NCBI RefSeq assembly: GCF_018446385.1
Contig: NC_055990.1
Location: forward strand, 30,217,891-30,281,890
DNA from: Zingiber officinale
Taxonomy: Eukaryota > Streptophyta > Magnoliopsida > Zingiberales > Zingiberaceae
Reading direction: 5' to 3'
Length of the DNA: 64,000 nucleotides
Numbering within the stretch: position 1 is the first letter of the stretch; the number at the start of each line of letters is the position of its first letter. The translations under genes and the position numbers were made by a program. Shown here piece by piece: positions 59,221 through 64,000 of this stretch. The notes under the pieces were generated by a model. The model ran no database searches. It was not told where the DNA came from and was given only the letters and a program-made list of their open reading frames with translations.

Positions 59221-60435
59221 AAGTGAACTGAGCTCTCACACCTCTAGACTCTTCCACCATTCGGCTAAGTTATAACCGAGCAAAGTCCTCATGCTAACTC
59301 TTAAAGATTCTTGACCCGTTCAGGTGAGTTATAAGTGAGTTGAGCTCTCACACCTGTTTCATCGTTCAGCCAAGTTATAAACGAGCGAGTTATAAGTGAG
59401 AAAAACTCTCGTGATAAGTGTGAAAAACTCTGGACCTGTTCGAGTGAGTTATAAGTGAGATAAGCTCTCAAGTCTCCAGACTCTTGCGCTATTCAACCAA
59501 GTTATAAGTAAGCAAAGCCCTCGCACCTAAGTGTCAAAGACTCTTGATCCGTTCGGGCGAGTTATAAGTGAGCTAAGCTGTCATGCCTCTAGACTCTTGC
59601 ACCGTTCAACCAAGTTATAAGTGAGCAAAGCCCTCGTGCTAAGTGTCAAAGACTCTCGACCTATTCGAACGAGTTATAAGTGAGCTGAGCTCTCACGCCT
59701 CTGGACTCTTACGTCGTTTGGCCAAGTTATAAGCGAGCAAAGCCCTTGCGTCTAAGTGTCAAAGACTCTCGATCCGCTCAGGTGAGTTATAAGTGAGCTG
59801 TTCTCTCACACCTCTAGACTCTTACACCGTTCGGTCAAGTTATAAGCGAGCAAAGCCCTCACGCTATGTGTCAAAAACTCTTGACCAGTTCAGGTGAGTT
59901 ATAAGTGAACTGAACTCTCATGCTTCCAAACTCTTACGTTGTTCAGCTAAGTTATAAGTGAGTAAAGACCTCGTGCTAAGTGTCAAAGACTCTCGTGCCA
60001 TTCGGACGAGTTATAAATGAGCTAAACTCTTACGCATCTAGACTCTTACACTGTTCGGCTAAGTTATAAGCAAGCAAAGCCCTCACGCTAAATGTCAAAA
60101 ACTCTCGACCTGTTCAAGCGAGTTATAAGTGAGCTGAGCTCTCACACCTCCAGACTCTTGCACTGTTCGGCCAAGTTATAAGTAAGCAAAGCCCTCATAC
60201 TAAGTTTCAAAGACTCTCGTGCCATTCGGGTGAATTATAAGTGAGCTGAGCTCTCACGCCTCCAGACTCTTGCGTCGTTTGGCCAAGTTATAGGTGAGCA
60301 AAACCCTTGTGCCTAAGTGTCAAAAACTTTCAACTCATTTGGGCGAGTTATAAGTGAGTTGAGCTCTCACACCTCGAGACTCTTGCACCATTCGGCTAAA
60401 TTAAGTTATAAGCGAGAAAATCCCTCACGCTTAAT
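59221..60435 (+). repeat. Tat 3' repeat array, ~112-bp units
   Basis: About eleven units. Each has two related halves: one with GAGTTATAAGTGAGCTGAGC and CTCTCACGCCTCCAGACTC, the other with CAAGTTATAAGCGAGCAAAG and GTGTCAAAGACTCTCGAC. It continues the array begun at 35985. No gene. Confidence 0.88.
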
Positions 60436-61072
60436 GGTTGGGAATTTGAATGATTTCTAAGAAATTATGATGACGTCAGTGGCAATTAAAAGATAGTGAG
60501 GGTGGTCGATCGGGAGAATGATCAAAAAGTCAAAAAAAAAAAATGGCTAAGTGTTGTCCATGTTAGATCCAAGTGGTGTCTACCTTGGAGTTTGAATAGC
60601 GGAGCGGCGGCTCTAAACCCTAGTACGGTCGGTTAAGTAAAAGTCATTTTCTTGATAGATGGCAGGAGTAGTGAACATTATAGCCAAGCATCACATCAGA
60701 GATTTGTATGTTCGCTTAAAGAAAAGTGTCAGAGATACTTTTTGACTTATCTTTTCCTAGGACGCTTAGGAAAATGTGTATACGCTTTGAACTACGTGCA
60801 TAGATGCTACAGTGACACCATAAAAGGGATTCTCATTTATAGACAGAGGTATGCGATATTTTGTGATTCTACATGCTCTATTATTCACTACTGCTGTTAT
60901 TTTTCTCTACTGAGTGAAGGATTGACTTGAGCGTCAGAGGGTCAACACCGAGAACCTCTTCCCGACCCGACACTAATGCTCCTAGTTTTGCAAGACAGCG
61001 AGGAGTCTACTTCCAGTCAATAGCAGAGCCACGTTCCCAGCCCGCCATCTTTTTCGCTTTCGAACAGGATCA
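60436..61072 (+). repeat. 3' LTR of the Tat element
   Basis: The part from 60686 (AGATTTGTATGTTCGC) to GGATCA at 61072 matches the 5' LTR. The left boundary is not resolved; the 60436-60685 part looks unlike the first half of the 5' LTR. An open frame at 60652-60930 is LTR sequence. Confidence 0.7.
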
Positions 61073-61077
61073 ATATC

Positions 61078-61423
61078 ATTGGGTATCTCATTGTTAAGCC
61101 TATCCCCATGTAGGTTCTATTGGAACTAAGCAGGTGGTTTATAGCATTTCTATTGTAATGTCTGGCAATGGTCCTTCTTTCTAGTAGTTCATGTCTAGTC
61201 TCAACTTACCTAGTCTTCCTACTTAGTCATCATAGTCAGGGTTTTCTCTCGGTTAGTTCTTCATGGTAGACGCAATGCCCGAATTGCTCTTCTTATAAAA
61301 CATATTCCCCTTCTTGACTAATAATTGTCTCTTACATTCAAGGTGTAGATGAATTGAATATGCGTCGAATTAACCTTCTTATAAAACATATTCCCCTTCT
61401 TGACTAATTGTCTCTTACATTCA
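61078..61423. other. Intergenic host sequence right of the Tat element
   Basis: Host DNA that was contiguous with 21910 before the Tat insertion. No gene seen. It contains the first copy of an 86-bp tandem duplication. Confidence 0.6.
61289..61423. repeat. 86-bp tandem duplication, second copy split by the MITE
   Basis: CTTCTTATAAAACATATTCC starts at 61289 and again at 61375. The first copy continues through TAGATGAATTGAATATGCG. The second copy stops at ACATTCA (61423) and resumes after the MITE at 62334 (TAGATGAATTGAATATGC). Confidence 0.85.
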
Positions 61424-62330
61424 GGGTACATTTGGTTCAAGTTATCATGTATAACCTTGGCCAGGTAATCACATAACCAACGTTATGGGGAATAAAACAT
61501 AACCAAATATTGTTTGGTTCAACCTAGTTAATGCAACAAAGACTTATTTGTTTGAAGGTTTTAATGAATAACTTAGTTTAATATTTTACTATATTACCCT
61601 CAGTTACAAAACCAACTATACATAATAATAATAATATCATTATTATTATTATTATTTAAACTCTATATTTTTTTATTTTTTCACATTTCTTTCTTTATTT
61701 TTATGTATTTTTTATTTTTTTTGTTTTTTTGATGTTTTTTATTTTTTTTTCATTTTTCTTATTTTTAAAGTTTTTAAACATTTTTATATTTTTTAATTTT
61801 TTATGTTGTTTTTAATTTTTTTTAAGTCTTTTTGTTTTCTAAACTTTTTTATTTTTTTTACATTTTTCTTTTTTTTTAATTTTTATGTTTTTTTAACTTT
61901 TTTATTATTTTGTATTTTTTATTTTTTACGTTTTTTCTATTTTCTATTTTTTATGTTTTTCCTTTTTTTATTTTTTTAATGTTTTTTCTTTTTTTTAATG
62001 TGTTTTATTTTTATGTTTTTTACAATTTTTTTTTATTTTTTTTTATGGTTTTTTATTTTTTAGGTTTTTTTAAATTTTTTATTTTATTTTTTATATTTTT
62101 ATTTTTCCCTTACGTTTTTTATTTTTGTCACATTTTTCTCTTATCCGAGGGTATTTTAGGTAAAAAAAAAATCATTAACCCCGGAATCAAGAAAATCCTC
62201 AGTTTTCTTAGGTTTTCCGATTTCTAGTTGCATATTCCTTTTGCTGACGTATCGGGTATCGAACATTACTCGAGAATCATCGATTACCTAAATCAAGATT
62301 ATCAAGAATAACCCCCAACTAAACGCACCC
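61424..62330. mobile_element. MITE-like element (PIF/Harbinger-type ends) with a T-rich core
   Basis: 907 bp. Left end GGGTACATTTGGTTCAAG; right end read inward GGGTGCGTTTAGTTGGGG. The 3-bp target duplication TCA (61421-61423 and 62331-62333) and the intact duplicate copy next door prove the insertion borders. No transposase. About 450 bp of the core (61660-62110) is a degenerate poly-T/TTTTTATTTTT tract. The open frame at 61910-62227 is a product of that tract. Confidence 0.75.
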
Positions 62331-62333
62331 TCA

Positions 62334-63094
62334 AAATATAGATGAATTGAATATGCATACTTTCTATACCATTACCGGTTCCAATGCTAAGGTCGGATGA
62401 TGTTTGTTTCATTCTCCATCTTTGTTAGGAGTTTGGCCAACCTCGAGATGGCTTGCTCTCCCTCAAGTAGACAGTTGCAGATCATGTACTCGCTTAAACT
62501 TGGAAGCATTCTCTTTAATTGGTGCGGTGTTGCATCGTTTTCAAGTCCCCAACTATAGATGGCTAGATGAGTTTGTTTATAATTGTATAGATTCAAATGC
62601 ACAAGATTGAACCCAAAACAAAACAAAACAAAGAAGATGCTGAAGATATGCCCAGCAAGATCAATACATCTGACAAGATTGCGTTGAAAAATTGCCAGGC
62701 AAGATCAATATGTTTGACAGAACCACACTTCTATGCAATCCAAATAAATAGGGTGAAAAGTCCAACCAACAGATCAAAGAAAGTAAATTGAAATGACAAA
62801 CGATTCTGAAAAGAATATTAGCTGAAAAATTATATTACTCCCAGTGTATGATATCTTGGATGAAGGAGCTGATAAGTATACGACAGACCTTATGTTCCAA
62901 CGATTTAAGACAGATTACAAGAATTTCATCAGATAAAATATATACCCTTCCGAAGAGAATCGTCTGGTAAATATGCACATATATGAACACAGTGCATCGA
63001 ACACAATATTTGAAATAAATAAATAAATAAATAGTAGTTCATGCATTGGCTCCTCTGAACTTTCTTAATTTGAAGGTGCACCTTCCCCTTCCAT
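62334..63094. other. Intergenic and probable fimbrin 3' UTR
   Basis: Nothing firmly genic besides the orphan scrap at 62398-62560. The fimbrin 3' UTR probably covers some of 62840-63094; no poly(A) signal was fixed. A simple AAATAAATAAATAAATA run lies at 63014-63032. Confidence 0.5.
62398..62560 (-). pseudogene. Orphan coding-like fragment, resembles a terminal exon
   Basis: On minus an acceptor-like CATCTATAG is followed by an open frame ending LLTKMENETNIIRP and a stop. The text QLKRMLPSLSEYMICNCLLE has ordinary, non-repetitive protein composition. I do not recognise the protein. No upstream exon is visible before the fimbrin gene, so it may be a captured or relic gene end. Low confidence. 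Confidence 0.35.
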
Positions 63095-63965
63095 TCAACC
63101 ATCTTCTACCTCTGAACTTGCTGAAGAACCATCCTCCGATGTGATGGTTGATATGATACTTGTGGCAAAACTCTCACCTTCTCCATCAGATGCTGAGATG
63201 CCATCGTCTGGAAACATTTCAGATGGAGCTTTGTGAGAGGATGAATCGTCGGCAAGAGATTCCAGCTCGTCCGAGTTCTCCAGCGGTTGAATCAAGCTCC
63301 AATACATGATGGCAGCTGTGAGGACGAGGGTCATCTTTGGATTTACCTGGAGAACCAAAGATGCGCCATGTCAGAGAATACAAGTTAAACGACTTAAACA
63401 ACAAAGATCTTAGCGATATTACCTCTATGATATCTTCAGGCAATAAAAAGATGGAGCATCCAAGCTTTCTTGCAACACTTATTATGTATGTAGCATTCAG
63501 CCGCTTCTCATCATCTGCCAACAAATGATACAAGAGAAACAAAAGTGTTTCACTTGTCTATATCTCAGAAAAGGAATAATTGTTAAAAGGAACAATATGA
63601 ACGCAAACACACAATTGCATACCAGTTTCACCCTTCTTAACAAGATTCCAGTTGACAACCCGCGGCTCCACAGAGCTTAAAAGTTCCAGGAAAAACATGC
63701 CATTTGCAAGGCTGGGATCCTGCAAGACTCAGGGAAAAGCAAGCTAAGAGAATTTATGATGAAAACATTAGGGTATAATGTTCTACGATTTGAAGAATAT
63801 GTTAAACCTTGAAACTCTGCATTTGAGAACGTCTTCCAGCGCTCTTCAGTTTAGTGTTTGCCCATTTCAGGATAGCAGCGTCTTTGATTTCTCTTCCTTG
63901 AGATTGAGTTCTCAAGTTCTTGAGTAGTTGCAATATATCAAATCTCATCAACTGCCACATAAAGG
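63095..63965 (-). CDS. FIM: Fimbrin (plastin-type actin-bundling protein), 3' end, partial
   Basis: Fimbrins cross-link actin filaments with four calponin-homology domains. Four exons are visible on minus: 63965-63808, 63719-63623, 63514-63423 and 63346-63095, each with GT..AG borders and in frame. The gene continues past the right edge. They encode the last CH domain: [55 protein letters not shown] and [18 protein letters not shown]. The tail ([17 protein letters not shown]... to SSEVEDG) is Ser/Glu/Asp-rich, as in plant fimbrins, whose tails vary. No stop or frameshift; likely a working host gene. Confidence 0.95.
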
Positions 63966-64000
63966 CTATAACAAAAGGAATAATGAAGAAAAATCAGGTT

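Larger units (their letters stand above)
21916..61072 (+). mobile_element. Ty3/gypsy Tat-clade element, expanded to 39 kb by nested insertions
   Basis: Target duplication ATATC at 21911-21915 and 61073-61077. The backbone reads: 5' LTR (21916-22763), primer site, gag (22811-23757, then 28985-29630), protease and pol (32258-35892), a tandem-repeat 3' region (35893-36061 and 59221-60435) and 3' LTR (to 61072). Three direct insertions split it: F, G and B. The two LTRs are recognisably alike only over about 380 bp (22384-22763 and 60686-61072). Together with many stops in gag and pol, this marks an old insertion. The Tat clade is assigned from the second RNase H between RT and integrase and from the primer-site type. 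Confidence 0.88.

Noticed and set aside
59221-60435. Possible CRISPR-like array because of regular repeats
   Set aside because: Repeats are adjacent imperfect units without unique spacers, in a plant retroelement 3' region.
61910-62227. 105-residue Phe-rich open frame resembling membrane segments
   Set aside because: Produced by the poly-T tract of the MITE.

Overview
The window is repeat-dense nuclear DNA of a flowering plant, probably a monocot. The clues are the GC-rich first exon of one gene, the Tekay/Tat/Maximus-type retroelement families and the amount of nesting. Species cannot be fixed from the sequence alone. Only two host genes are supported: a TBC-domain Rab-GAP gene on + (about 18.6-21.3 kb) and the 3' end of a fimbrin (actin-bundling) gene on - (63.1 kb to beyond the right edge). 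Almost everything else is transposable elements inserted into one another.

Left block (1-16.0 kb): the 3' half of a decayed Ty3 chromovirus (element K: RT, RNase H, integrase, chromodomain-like tail, 3' LTR). Its LTR is split by a complete element A (4482-11619, target duplication TACCC) that has two 2806-bp LTRs and a gag but no pol, the TR-GAG architecture. An unresolved stretch follows, then a minus-strand Copia piece J with LTR, primer site and broken gag. From 16.0 to 18.6 kb there is AT-rich DNA with a degraded CACTA-like transposon tail, then the TBC gene.

Central block (21916-61072): one Tat-clade Ty3 element (target duplication ATATC) blown up to 39 kb by later insertions. Almost every level is bounded by matching target duplications. 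Inside Tat gag is a minus solo LTR F (GTAAT), split by a gag-only Copia element (GTAGG). At the gag/protease junction is a 2.6-kb solo LTR G (GTAAT). In the Tat 3' repeats is a minus solo LTR B (GTTAT), split by Copia element D (CTTTA/CTTTC). The gag of D is split by LTR-like element E (GATCA/TATCA). E contains solo LTR H (CATAG) and a hAT transposon (GGCATAAT). An intron of the hAT transposase contains a coding-free LTR element I (CTTAT), whose interior is two tandem arrays, one carrying TATA-like motifs. That is six insertions, one inside another (Tat, B, D, E, hAT, I).

Right block (61.1-64 kb): a local 86-bp tandem duplication with a MITE-like element inserted in its second copy (TCA duplication), an orphan coding-like scrap on -, and the last four visible exons of fimbrin. 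All TE genes carry stops or frameshifts. The TBC gene and the visible fimbrin exons are open and splice cleanly. Boundaries were placed by eye from terminal TG..CA, target duplications, primer sites and polypurine tracts; no alignments were computed.
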